A DNA stretch of 64,000 nt from Antedon mediterranea (Eukaryota; Echinodermata; Crinoidea; Comatulida; Antedonidae). The stretch is taken from the NCBI RefSeq assembly GCF_964355755.1, contig NC_092673.1, forward strand, positions 26,605,001 through 26,669,000, in the 5' to 3' direction. The notes beneath the pieces are model-generated. The model did no database searches. It worked only from the letters and a program-made list of their open reading frames with translations, and was not told where the DNA came from. The position numbers were made by a program, and so were the translations under genes. Positions 23,101 to 38,100 of the stretch are shown here, piece after piece (position 1 is the stretch's first letter; each line of letters opens with the position of its first letter).

Positions 23101-26100
23101 AAATTCAAGTCCTCTTAGGCCACAACAAACTAGTGCAAATGTGGGCAAATTGGGACTTGTTTGAGCTTGGTTCCCACTAAGATGTAACGCAAGAACATAG
23201 GTCGCAAATTTAAGCGAATTGACCAATCACAAGCAACAGTCATGGCTTTTGGTTGGTCAATTCGCTTACATTGTGTCCTTTGCATCTTTCAGCTCCAGAT
23301 TTGAGGCTGAAAAGTATGCATGATCTAATCTAGCATAGATATACAGTATTGTAATATTAAATATAAATCCCCAACAAACAAGAAACATATATAACAGTTC
23401 ATTTGTAACATTGTGAGAGTTATTAAAAATAACAAAACTGTGTCATACAATGATTATATGAGTTCTGATTTTTAAATTATGAATATGTCTCTAAAAAAGT
23501 GATAATTTACCTCTACGCTAACTTTCCTTCTTTTTGTCTTGTCATCTTTAACATTTTTCTCTTTTGTGATTAATTGATGAACCATCCAAATTTTCCCAAA
23601 AAGGGCACCATAAGCAAGACTGAAGCCGATACTAAGTAACCAAGTCGTGCTCTGTCAAAATATGTGAATAAATGATGTTAATGACACCTGGATAATTTAG
23701 TATATACAGGAAAAGTTAAGCTCTACCTACACTATCAAACTTTATGTGATGACCATCACAACCATATTTGAGAACATCACACTTTTTTTTCAAACTAGTT
23801 TGATAGTGTAGACAGAGCTTTAATGACACCTGGTAAACACCTACAAAATTAAATAATGATAATTATTGACACCTAGATAAGCAGGTTCATACACACCTGA
23901 CATACTCTAGGAACTTGAACGCTGTTCTCCAAGTACTGTTTATCCAATCCAAATAAAAAAACACATATTAGACATAAGATGCAGCCAAGCACCATAATGT
24001 TGTTGACACCAGCCTGAGAACATTCCAAATATCTGTAAAAAATAAATATAAGATTTAATATGTAAAGATGTATTTTTCTCCAAAAAACAAAACAATGTTT
24101 TTACTTATAAAAAAACAAAATAAACTGTAAAATTCAACCAAAACCCATAAAATTTACAGTCAATTTTACTATATTTTTGCTCTAAGTTTTTCAGGTAAAT
24201 AATTGTTTTTTTCTATCCAATTTTTGGTCAAATTAAATAACTATTATGTCATATTAAAATTGCATATAACAAAAACATTTTTTTTTCATGGGGACAATAC
24301 GTCTCTAAAAGGAGTTTACTATGTCACTTATAAGAAAAGTGATTATGGTGATCTGTCGACTCTACCTTGTAAAAGGTAAAAACTGTTAAAAAATATCTTA
24401 CTGTGTATGACTGTAAAGTATGTTAAAAACCAGGAATGAAAATGCAAATGCAATAACTAAACTGCACAGTAAAGAAACTGGTATATAAAGAGTTTTGCTT
24501 ATGAATAGATGCTCAGTGATCTCCTGAACTCCATCATTAGGCACCTTGCCACCTGAAATTAATAACAACAATTGGTATAAACAGTTGATGTTCAGTGTTT
24601 TATTCAATCATTCTAATCATACACTAATATTAAAACATATACTATCCATAGATAAATATATTTTGTCTACTTCAAGTTTCTGGTTAAACGTATGAATATA
24701 CATCAAATATTTAAATATTATTTAAAAGGCAGCAATCAGGTAGTTAGCCTACAGACAGCATACCTTTAGGTTCATAATCCACACTAGCTTAAGGGTTCTC
24801 GCAGGGACAATTTGTTATTCAGGGGAAATCCTTGTTAAGATGACACACACTCTGTTGTGTCCCAAAAGTGTCCCCTTAATAGTGGTTCTACTGTATTACA
24901 ATAGTAACAAGTGCTCGTTGAAAACTCTCTTACCTGGCCAAGTTGCCTTTCCATGAATCCAGGTCAGATTGTCTTGGTCAATGTCATAATAAGCAGTTTT
25001 TACATATGTACCATCTAAAAATGATTTAAAAAAAAAATTATAAACATATTTTTATCTTTCTAACTACAAAAGTTGTTGAAAAACTGAAAATGTCATTAAA
25101 TATTATCAAATGTCATGTATCATATGGCAATATACAAATAACAAATTGATGCACACACATGCTTGAAGATTATAGAAAAGAATAAAACAACATAGTAATA
25201 CCATTTGAAGGGTTCTAAATCAAAATGAAAAGTGATATCTCAATAGTTGTGGCTTATTTTAAAACTATGGATGCATAAAGCAGTCCATTGAACCGGAACA
25301 TCAGGCCAAAATCAAATGTTAGCTGTCAAGATATTATATAGTTTAAATCCTGGAAACAAAGCTTGTGCCCGTCAATAGATTTTACACGTGTTTATGTCAA
25401 AATGTGAAATTTATATATTGTTGTTTTTCTTGTTGAGAAACTAATTGAGTCAGGTTTTTGTATATATTTATGAGAGAGATAAATGAAAACATTATAAACT
25501 TATGTAAGGTTTTTAAAACAATTTACAATTATCTACTGTAAAAATATTTTAAGTTTACATATTTGTTGTTGTACTGTATGTTTTTGAAGCCTCGTCCTTC
25601 GAATGAGACGTTAATGTGTTTGAAAACAGGAGTGATGTTCCATATTTTTCTTTTTTTATTTCATTTTAAAAATTTGTTTATTTGTTCATTTATTTTTGTA
25701 TGTATTTTTGTATTAATTTTTTTTTTTCAATTATTTTTTAAGAGTGCTTGTCACCAAAAATCAGACATATTCGTAATTTAGTGGCAAGGGTCAAAATTTC
25801 GAATTGGCTCATATTTTGCACATTGGTAGACCTTGATGTAAGTAAACCTGATGTGTAGTTTGTTTGGTAAAATATCGCTTAGTTTTCGAGAAAATCGAAA
25901 AATAACGATTTTCGGCCAATTTTGTTAATTTTTGGTGTATAATTTACATTAAGTTTAACAGCCTCTGGAAGCCAAATGTAGCAACCTAGCATTTTAATAT
26001 TTTACACTGACGTTAACTAGCACCTTGACAATAATTTAGTAAAGTTTCAAAAAATTTAATGAAATTCTAATATTTTTACTAATTAATTACTAATTAGCAT

Positions 26101-29100
26101 ATATAAAACTCTTAAAAAGTAGGGTAAAAACAAACGCGTTTTTTTTCATGTGCGACGAATTTTTTTTTAATAAAAAAATCGTCAATCTACTGTTTAGATA
26201 CTAAAATTTATGAATCAAGTAAAAACAATTTGGGGAAACTATTTTCCGCTCCGCGCCAGAGCCACAGCGTTGTAAGAAATTCAAAGATTTTATCTGTCGG
26301 CAAGATCAATCAGATGTACCTATTGTTCTCTATTTACAGATTTAAGGTAAATTTTACCATGAGAAACAAACTTTAAAGGTAAACTGAAAGGTCCTGAATA
26401 ATTTGGAATTACGTTTTAATATAAAAACATCTAAAAATAAATTTCTAGTCAAATTTAAACGACTAACCCATGAAATTAAGCAATTACTATCTGAGCTCAA
26501 CATTGTAAGTCGCTTAGCTTCATCAACTGTTATGTTTTCCACTGATGAATTTATTCTTATTATTATTATAATAATATAATACTAATAATATTATTATTTT
26601 TTGCACTATACGCGCGCATGCGCAGTTTATTTTTATCAACAAAGTGTTCCATTTGACGTGCGCGTATACGCGAAAATGTTTGATTTGCGTGAATAATTTC
26701 GCCTAGTGGAAAACAGGCTATATAACATAATGTTCTTATCTTCTCATATAGGGAGTATTCGCACGAGCATGTTAACGCTATTTTCCAAGCTCCGCCCACT
26801 TTGTAAACAACTTTCTGTGCGTGCGCAAGCATTACGAAAAACTTTAGTTACGTGCGTCGAGAACCTTATTTCTGAAAAATAGCGTAAATGAAAACGTTAA
26901 CCAAAACATGATTAAACATGCCTGGCTAGGCTTAGTCTCTATAAACCCAAGGTATTCCATGATTTGTTTTAATACGTGTGGCGTATGTTGCGTGCGCTAC
27001 ACATGCGTTGCGTTTTACACTTCCCGTCGAAGCGCGAAATCAAAACGAGCAAGTACGTTAACGCAAATGTTCACTGAACTCTGTTGTTATGCAAATGAGT
27101 AGAATGGTGACATCCGATAACGTTCATGTGCTCGTGCGAAATTTCCTAATAATTCGTAGCCTAAACAATAAATTATTGTTTTTAAACTTGTAAACCATTG
27201 TTTCATCCCTTCGCTTTATTAAAAATTAACAGAACGCGACTTTAAATACTGACAATTTAGACAACAGAATCGTCCCACATATTAAATTGTTATTTTAAAG
27301 AATTCTTACAGACATAGTTTTACCTTCATTGCTACCTTAATCAATCGAGCAACTGCACATGGAAACCAGCTTTCCCAGCAAATCAATGTTTGGCTTCTTG
27401 CACTTTATGGTTCGTCATCATCATCATCATGAACGGCTGCATCTGTCCTCCTTTTTTTAGCCAAGTGTGAGAAAAAACAATCTGCTGTGCTGTTAAAAAT
27501 TCAGTCTTGCTAAATAGATGTGAACTGGCCGATCTCATCTCTCGTGAGACATCACATGGACCAGCTTTCTGTCCCGTCTGCTCTCCAGCGTCAAAAACAT
27601 CAATAAGGTAGGTTTTACAGAAAATCGGGTTTTTTTTGCAGAGGACTTTAACGCCCAGCCCATTTGCAGTTTGGGGCCAATGTCAAACCGTGGCAAATCG
27701 TTGGTTCTTGTTGGTTCTGGATTTTTAGAAGTACCCTCTTCTAGTTGTGTTGCGTATAATTTCATTGCCCTGTCATAAATGTTCTAGTGCGTTCTTGTGA
27801 TTTTCATAATCTAAGTGTTTCTCTAGGGAAGAGTACCTCTGATATTACCTAATGCAACCTTGTTCGCGACAAAAGTACAGTTTGCTGGGGGTGCCAGGAC
27901 TTTCTTCACTTTCTATTTGTTCGTCGTCATTTATATCAGCTTGTTCTTCATGAGATGTCTTGGCTTGTATTCTTGCTTTTACTGCAATAAATGATACTTG
28001 ATTTATTTTAATCAGACGTTGTATCTTGGTTATGAATTAAATTGGGTAGCTTCGAGGGCACACAGAATTTACTCAAAAGTAGATTTTGTCCTGCACCAAT
28101 ACCATACGCCATCCACACCTTCATGGACCTGCTTCCATACTCTATGTTGTTGATGTGACTCACGCCTTTCCATTTCCCTGCTGCACAAATAGTACCACTC
28201 ACTATCGATGCCCGTAAACCTAAACATGTATCTGTGTGCAGCGATTTCCTTCTGGCATGCTTGTAAAGCTAGGACTTCAGTGCTCTGTTTGCGGTCTTTT
28301 CTATCGAATCCACAAGCTCCGCCGACAACCGATTTAAAAGAACATGAAATCTCTATTTTGTTTGAACTTAAAACCATCAGACAATAATTATATATAAGAA
28401 TTATTTTCAACACGTCTTTACATTGTAAGACATAAACTAAAATGGATAACAAATCTGTTCCGTTGTCAACGTCAATGAAGATATCGTTATCTATCGAATA
28501 TACGCAGTAAAGTGTTTTGTCTACTGTGGTTAATGTTTTGAAACATTCTCGTTGAGTAAGATCGACCAGGTTCGACAAACAGGAAAACGATAACAAGTTA
28601 AAACAATTTTTTTTTCAGTTTTATCCGAGAGGATGGAATAATTTATAATAATGTGGTTTGACAAAAAATAAGGGAGTGATTTTTAGTTAATTGCTTAATT
28701 TCGTATATTGGTTAGTAATTGAAATTTTACCAGAAACGTATTTTTAGTTTGTGTTTAAATTGCAACTTAATTCAAAATTTATCTTTCAAGTTTGTTTCTC
28801 CTAATAAAAGTTTGGCTTAAAGCGACTTAGATTGCTAAATAGAGAACAATAGGTACATCTGATTGATCTTGCCGACAGATAAAATCTTTGAATTTCTTAC
28901 AACTTTGTGGCTCTGGCGCGGAGCGCAAAATAGTTTCCCCAAATTGTTTTTACTTGATTCATAAATATTATTATCTAAACTTTAGATTGATGACTTTTTT
29001 ATTTTATAAAAATTCGTCGCACATGAAAAAAAACGCGTTTGTTTTTACCCTACTTTTTAAGAGTTTTATATATGCTAATTAGTAATTAATTAGTCAAAAT

Positions 29101-32100
29101 CTTAAAATTTCATCAAATTTTTTTAAACTTTACTAAACTTATTGTCAAGATGCTAGTTAACGTAAGTGTAAAATATTAAAACGCTACGTTGCTACGTTTG
29201 GCTTCCAGAGGCTGTTAAACTTAATGTAAATTATACACCAAAAATTAACAAAATTGGCCGAAAATCGTTATTTTTCGATTTTCTCGAAAACTAAGCGATA
29301 TTTTACCAAACAATCTACACATCAGGTTTACTTACATCAAGGTCTACCAATGTGCAAAATATGAGCCAATTCGAAATTTTGACCCTTGCCACCTAATGTT
29401 TGATTTTTAGTGACTGGCTCTCTTAATTATTTATTTACTTAGTTTTTATTTGTAACTTTCAAACTTTCATAATACATCCTTTTAACTGTGACTGGTATAT
29501 ACTGTACATACTAAAAACACTAAATAAATGTGTTCTTACTTATCATTCTTTCAATCTGCATGGTGGCGAGTCTGTCTCCAGTTGAGTCAAAAGCAACAGT
29601 ACCCTGTGACAACAAATCAGTAAACATCAACATTTATTCAATCATTCCATTTGTATAGCGCCATTTAGTGATGTAGCCACAAGAAATAAAGTGGTGGGTT
29701 TTACGCAAGAAAAGGAAAAGCCACTAGGTTGTCAAAGGCTCCTGTCAAAAAGTGGTCCGGTTGTTGGAACCTTACCAACCGTACTGGTTGAAGCCGATTC
29801 AACTTCCAAAAAAAAAATTGCTGGTTCAAATTTTAAAAAAAATTGATGATTTTAACAATTTTTAATGTTGATTTGTACCCCCTAAAATCGTTGATAAAAT
29901 CGTATGTTAATGGGTGCATAATTTATATATATATTACAAAAGGGGGGCCGGGGCAAAACTAATGTATGCAACCATCACCTTGGAAGGCAAATATAATAAT
30001 GTGCTCCTCAATAAATACAACAGAAACACAACGAAAAAAAAATTACAGTAAAAGCTACAGTTATAGATCACATATTTCTATTTAGACTGAGGCAAAAAAA
30101 ATAATAGTATTGTTGTATTAATGTTTCTAAAAGTTTGTTGTTAGTGTCCTCACGTTTTACAAACAATATTCAAAAATTATGATGGATGAAAAGCTTTTTA
30201 ACATTTTGTACAATTCCATTTACTCAAATTAAATTTTCGACATTTTTCAAAAACAATGGTACTAAAGGGGATAAATTTATCAATAATTTTAAACATCAAA
30301 AGGCATCAAGCGTTGATTTATAAAGCAAATTCTTACAACTGTCAGCTTAAGAAAAAAAGATAATTGTCACATATATCAAACTCATCTTTTACGGCAGGTT
30401 TTCATCAATAATTTAAATTAAAATATAGGATATTTATCATTTTTATTGTCCAAGAGAAATTAGTAACAATGGGTGGCTGTACAAATTGGATAGGCAAGAA
30501 TTATTACCATGGGAACATGTCTGTTGGTATGTATGTCATTCTTGATCAGAAAACAAAATTACCATACGTGCAAAAAACCTACAAATGATGATTTACACGT
30601 TAATTTATTAACTGACTTTCCAAGATGACTTCTACCACAATTCGAAAAAAACCTAAATTCTTCCCAGTTTTATAGAGACATTGAAATTGGCAATGTAAGG
30701 ATTATGTCAAAATTATACTACTGCAGTTACTGCAGTATCAACAACATTTAACCTGTTATTAAGTTATTTTGCAAGGCTTTTTTTAGGTAATTACATGTCT
30801 GTTTATTGCAGTGATTGGCTCATAAACTCAAATCCTTAAACATTATTATTTTTTCCGCAATACAATTTATTAGTACGACGTACCCTGCATGTTTGTCCCT
30901 TTTGTTGTGTTTGTAGCATAATATTGGACAATTTTTTTTCTTATATTTTATATTATTATTCTTATTGTCCGATCTTTTTAATAAATTTATTTATTTATAG
31001 TTTGTTGATACAATTAGTAGTAATTTAACTTAAGGCTTTCTGAGCTTATTTGGCGTTCCTCGGGGCTTTGCATCTTATTAATTTAATAATTTAAATAATA
31101 ATCTGTATTTGATGGATTGTAAAATAAAAACAAAAGAATGAACGGGACACTATACTGGCGCTTCTATATTGTATATACAGTATGTATACTGGTTTGTAAC
31201 AAATGATTGTTTTTTGTCCAAAACAAAATGGTATTAATTGTGTGTAGGTAATTCAATCACAAATACCTAAAAAACCATCACTTGAAAATCAGTTTTATCA
31301 TAAAATAAATACGCATATAACTAGATTTCCACCAAAGACCATAATCAAATATTCTCCTAATAGAAGCTTGAAAAAAATCCTCTAAGAGAAAAAAAGATGT
31401 TACTTTAAAAAAAAATCAATATGTGATTTATTTTCAGATTATCAACTAAATTGATGATTACGAATTATCATATTACAAGCTGTCATTATATTTAAAAATA
31501 CATCCCCAAAGACCATGAAATATTTTCTGTTAGAGAAAAAAAAATTAAAAGTTTACCGAAAGCCCCTTAAATCTTGAAGAGTTGAGCGCCGTGTAGATCT
31601 CGTCAGCAACATCTTTATTACCGTATGTATAGCTCTCAAGGCTTAGTCCCCGCTCTGCTAGCTTGTTTGATGTCCTACGAAGAGGGAATAACAAAGAGAT
31701 TGGTAATCCAGAATAACGTATAACTCAACGCTATTATCCTGATGGAATGTTTGACATGAAGCGGAGTATTAACGAAAATTGTAGAACACAAGATAAACGT
31801 TAATGCTATTCTCATTATACTAAATCTTACCATTTTCATCACAAACAACAAACTATGACTCAATCTACGCACGCTGGGTATTCATTTCCCTTATAGTTCA
31901 ACGACCTGACTAACATTTTGTCAAATTTAAATCATTGACACATTTTACATATTGAAATATTAAAGACTTTCATATATGCCTACTGTATATAAATATTATT
32001 AGAAATTCAAAGTGATGCGCTACCTCGCTTGAAATGAGAAAAAAATATATATTCAGTTTTTGCGGATAAAGGTCATTTTAATATCCAAATTCTTTAAATT

Positions 32101-35100
32101 CCTGACAGCCAATTTAAGAATTAATGCATTTTTGGCTACCGTATACTGTATTTTTATATTTTCTATATTAATACTAAAAGTCGGTAATATCCATCTGTAT
32201 ATATATACAGTAAGTATATTTATATTGTATAAAAAAATAAATTTGTATAGCAGATTATCAGTAGCAAATCTATAATTTGGCGAAGGAATATTCTAGAATA
32301 CAGTATCACATATGATGACTGTATCATAGTTCATAGCCTAACCTTATAGTACAGTGGTGTCACATGTGATACATATGTGAGACTGTATACTGAATTTGCC
32401 TATGGATGTATAGATACAGCATCGAGTATAAGATTTTAAATCAGAATTTGTGGAAACAATTGTGCCCAATTTAATATTTAAATATTTAATATATATAAAA
32501 ATTAAAATAATTTACATTTACAGTATGTGTAATATCTAAATATCTAACAATATATTTGTGTAGCATATGAGCTAATTTCTACACTAAGTGAATTGTCAGA
32601 TCGTATTAAATTTGAATTCATCAGCTAAAACGAAGTTGTCACATTATACATAAAAACGTAGTATGTTTTTTGTGCAGAGTGTTACATATTATTGATTAAA
32701 CAATGTATACTTATTGTTTAAATGTTTGTATGGTGAATATTAAATACTACTGTAATATAGGGGTGTGTAAATGATGCATTTCCAAATGTAAACAAGTTGA
32801 AAGTAAAGACAGATTTTGAAAATGTTTTGTTGATTGGTAAAACATGGAAATAGCCTCAATGTAATAAGGCTTGTACACATTAGAGTTATGTTCACCATGA
32901 AAAAGAACATACTCTACAATTGAAAGCTCTGTCTACACTATCAAACTATAGTTGGACAAAAAAAGTGTGATGATATGAAATCATCATGTCTATATATGGG
33001 CACATCACATTTTTTTGATAGTGTAGGCAAGGCTTAAGAATAGAATGATACAGCATTTCTTACTTGTTCAGAGCCATTGCAATTGACCACACTGCATCAT
33101 AACTAAGAGGCGATTCTGGGTAACCAGACACATCTGATGGATTCTTGTTGCCAAGAGCAACTGACATACGCTCTTTAAACATTTCTGCATTCTGAAAATT
33201 GAAAAATATATTTTGAATCCATTATTATAGATTTTCATTTTAAAAATTTCATTATATTACTAAATTAAATGTGAACAGTATATTGATGTAGAAGAGGAAC
33301 GTTACAGGAATTGTTGATGAGTCCAAATGTGTCAATTAAAGTTACTTCCTCGTATATGCATTTCTATTTTTTTTAGGTATATGCTTACAGTATGTTCGTT
33401 CTCAGTTCTACGGCCTGAGTTCTCAGGAAGTTTGGTGACTTAAACTTTAACCTTACCATGCCAGATATAGAGGGCGTTGGGTCAGGACTAAGCATCATCC
33501 CCTCAGTTGTAAAATGGTTCTCTAATGCCGTCTTCAGCTGTTCAGCGGTGCAGTTAATGTTCGGGTCATTCTGCGCATACCAGTTATCAGGGTACCAACC
33601 AATCAGAAACCACACTACCTTAGGCCCATATAACTTCCTTTTATATACCTAGAGAGCAAAGATATTCCAATATTTAATTAGAATTATATTTTCATGAATG
33701 ATAGAGTCAAAATAGGTTTACAAGAAATAAAATAATATTGTTTGTTTTCATTTTTCAAACTTTGCCAATAGACAGGCCAGCCTATATACTTATGCCCGTA
33801 TTCTTAAACCAAACTTTAGTCGTAGTTCGAGCTAAAACTTCAAAAATGACGTCATTTTAATTCATAAACCGAACTTCAACTAAATCACCGACTAAATCAG
33901 GGCAACCTCGACTAAATCGAGACGGATTTTGATCGATTTTTTTAGTTCTGGAGGGGGCAGGCTAAATGGTCGACTAAATGGATGTTTATAAAAAACGTAA
34001 CAGTCATTGAGTTGTTATATTTGCCAGATATTGAAGAATGAAATATCTATATTTATATTAGCTTAATTAAATATACATTGGTATAAGTTATAATAATGAA
34101 AATCATCTTTATTTACAACTGTATACAAATTACATTATTTTCTTCGCGCAAGTCCGACTTGAACTACGTCACGCCATAGCGACAATGGGAGAAGCGGCAA
34201 TTCACCACGTGATGGAATGTTTAGGGGGCCACGCTATGAAGTGCGTGGTTCGTCGCGAGCATACTTTGTTGGAAGCCTAGAAAATATGAAAGTTACTGTA
34301 CCGCCATGGTTCCTAAATATATTTTAAAGATTTTGTTTGTTGTTAATCAAAAGTACTTCACTGTTAAATTAATACTGATCTTGTTCTAATAATTAACGAT
34401 TAAAATTATTTTTCATGTATATAGTCCTGATGCGTAAAAAGTAAGAAAATGGAAAGTGATATCAATGCGCAAAATTTCGTCTGCTCCTCAAATACTCTTT
34501 TGTCATTTACCAATGTTTAGCCTTTGTTACCCAGACGTGTGCAACTCGACTAAAAGCTCGACTTCATAAAGTCGAACTGCAAACTTCGACTACTTCGTTT
34601 TTTAATCGAATTTGAAGTAATAGCTCGAACTACGACTTTTTCAAGTCAAACTTCGAACTACGACTAAAGTCCGGTTTAAGAATACGGGCGTTAGAACAAT
34701 ACAAGTTAATACAGTATTCAAAACAACATAATTTTCATAATATTTTTTTTGTTATTTTGGTTTTTTTTGTTCGATCTTTCTGAGACAGGCTCTCTAAGTT
34801 TCATCCAAATTAATTACATTTTTATTTGTTTATATTGTTTATTGTTAAAGTTTTCATAATTGAATTGAAAATTTGTTTACCTCACAGAATACTTTGCGCG
34901 CCATTCCAACATAGAATACGCCAACAATGATTCTCGCGTCTTCCCGAAAAAGATCATCAACAGCGTTGTCGGGGTCGGTTAGAAAACTTTGACGGCTTAC
35001 AATCTCAATGTTAGCTTTCTTTGCTCTTTTCTCTAAATCCTCAATTGTCTTAGAAAAAAAAATATTTGAAACATTAAACATTTGTTTTGTTGTATTTTGT

Positions 35101-38100
35101 ACAAAAAAATACAAAATTCAACTACTTACAAGGAAAAAAACTCATTAATGACTAATTTGTAAAAATTGAGATTTATTGTAATTTATGACCCTGTAACTTA
35201 TTAACGTATATATTGAAAACTGGTGAAAACCCATTAATTTAAAGAAATAAATGAGTGAAGAAACTCATTAATTATCTATGAGTATTTTATTCAAATTTCT
35301 ATGAATGAAATCTGATATTATCCCGTTAAAGTGAGATTTATTTTGACCTGGTTCATTTCCTGCTCACTTGTTGACAAGGTAATTGAAATACTCCTAACTA
35401 CGCATTTCAAATCACAGGTATTAACGTAAATTGTACAAACGAGGCAGTGAGTGAAACACTGGTTAATCATGCTTCCAGGATTTAAACATAAATGGATGAT
35501 GTCGATATGATGGCGTTACGTTTAAACTGACACTAGAAATGACCTACAACTCGATTCTTTCTTTTTTCAAAAACATGAAGCAAGCAACATTCTGTCCGTG
35601 AGCAATGACATTATTTAATGAAACCAAATAGATTGAAATGCCTATAAAATAGTACATGTGATAACATTACATGCATTCAAGCATTAAATACAAAAGTAGA
35701 TGGTTTTATGGAAAATTGTTTCAACCTTGCTATAGTTTTTATTAAAAAGAATATCAGATTGTTTGTAGTAAATGATAGGTAATTAAAGCTGCTATAGGCT
35801 TATTGTGAGTGGATGTAAATGTAATCATAATCACAAAATTGTTTTAACTGAGGCTGACTAAATTCCACTCCATTAATTCTTTTAGCTATATAGATTCTTC
35901 TAAATAATTTCAGGCCATTCTGAAGACATCTCCAACTGAAGAGCACTTAAACTAAAGACTGCCCCACCTCCAACTGAAGATCACTCAAACTAAGACCATC
36001 CCACCTCCAACTGAAGACCACTCAAACTAAGACCATCCCACCTCCAACTGAAGACCACTCAAACTAAGACCATCCCACCTCCAACTGAAGACCACTTAAA
36101 CTAAGACCATCCCACCTCCAACTGAAGACCACTCAAACTAAGACCATCCCACCTCCAACTGAAGACCACTCAAACTAAGACCATCCCACCTCCAACTGAA
36201 GACCACTTAAACTAAGACTATCCCACCTCCAACTGAAGACCACTCAAACTAAGACCATCCCACCTCCAACTGAAGACCACTCAAACTAAGACCATACCAC
36301 CTCCAACTGAAGACCACTTAAACTAAGACCATCCCACCTCCAACTGAAGACCACTCAAACTAAGACCAACCCACCTCCAACTGAAGACCACTCAAACTAA
36401 GACCAACCCACCTCCAACTGAAGACCACTTAAACTAAGACCAACCCACCTCCAACTGAAGACCACTCAAACTAAGACCATCCCACCTCCATCTGAAGACC
36501 ACTCAAACTAAGACCATCCCATCTCCAACTGAAGACCACTTAAACTAAGTGTGAGCAATGACATTATTTAATGAAACCAAATATATTGAAATGCCTATAA
36601 AATAGTACATGTGATAACATTACATGCATTCAAGCATTAAATACAAAAGTAGATGGTTTTATGGAAAATTGTTTCAACCTTGCTATAGTTTTTATTAAAA
36701 AGAATATCAGATTGTTTGTAGTAAATGATAGGTAATTAAAGCTGATATAGGCCTATTGTGAGTGGATGTAAATGTAATCATAATCACAAAATTGTTTTAA
36801 CTGAGGCTGACTAAATTCCACTCCAACTAATTCTTTTAGCTATATAGATTCTTCTAAATAATTTCAGGCCATTCTAACTGAAGACATCTCCAACTGAAGA
36901 GCACTTAAACTAAAGACTGCCCCACCTCCAACTGAAGACCACTCAAACTAAGACCATCCCACCTCCAACTGAAGACCACTCAAACTAAGACCATCCCACC
37001 TCCAACTGAAGACCACTCAAACTAAGATCATCCCACCTCCAACTGAAGACCACTTAAACTAAGACCATCCCACCTCCAACTGAAGACCACTTAAACTAAG
37101 ACCATCCCACCTCCAACTGAAGACCACTCAAACTAAGACATTTCCCACCTCCAACTGAAGACCACTTAAGCTAAGACCATCCCACCTCCAACTGAAGACC
37201 ACTTAAACTAAGACCATCCCATCTCCAACTGAAGACCACTTAAACTAAGACCATCCCACCTCCAACTGAAGACCACTCAAACTAAGACCATCCCACCTCC
37301 AACTGAAGACCACTTAAACTAAGACCATCCCACCTCCAACTGAAGACCACTTAAACTAAGACCATCCCACCTCCAACTGAAGACCACTCAAACTAAGACA
37401 TTTCCCACCTCCAACTGAAGACCACTTAAACTAAGACCATCCCACCTCCAACTGAAGACCACTTAAACTAAGACCATCCCACCTCCAACTGAAGACCACT
37501 TAAACTAAGACCATCCCACCTCCAACTGAAGACCACTCAAACTAAGACCATCCCACCTCCAACTGAAGACCACTTAAACTAAGACCATCCCACCTCCAAC
37601 TGAAGACCACTTAAACTAAGACCATCCCACCTCCAACTGAAGACCACTCAAACTAAGACCATCCCACCTCCAACTGAAGACCACTTAAACTAAGACCATC
37701 CCATCTCCAACTGAAGACCACTTAAACTAAGACCATCCCATCTCCAACTGAAGACCACTTAAACTAAGACCATCCCACCTCCAACTGAAGACCACTCAAA
37801 CTAAGACCATCCCACCTCCAACTGAAGACCACTTAAACTAAGACATTTCCCACCTCCAACTGAAGACCACTTAAACTAAGACCATCCCACCTCCAACTGA
37901 AGACCATTTAAACTAAGACCATCCCACCTCCAACTGAAGACCACTTAAACTAAGGGCATCCCACCTCCAGCTTGTCATAGGTTACAAAATAAAACACAAA
38001 GAACATGTTTTACATAGAAGTCAGCCTTGACTTGCTTTTGATATAAAAGAGTAATACGAAACAAATATACTTTTTATACATAATGTATAACATTTTCATG

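Larger units (their letters stand above)
25742..29422. mobile_element. Kolobok-like DNA transposon with long inverted repeats
   Basis: Flanked by TTAA at 25738-25741 and 29423-29426. Left end GAGTGCTTGTCACC and right end, inverted, GAGAGCCAGTCACT open inverted repeats of almost 600 bp (25742-26336 and 28837-29422) that share long identical runs. TTAA duplication fits Kolobok or piggyBac; piggyBac is less likely because the tips are not CCC. The interior carries decayed minus-strand coding remnants. It sits in intron 7 of the GABBR1-like gene. Confidence 0.75.

Noticed and set aside
35926-37972. Regular 37-bp repeats resembling a CRISPR array
   Set aside because: The units abut with no unique spacers, there are no cas genes, and the context is a eukaryotic intron.
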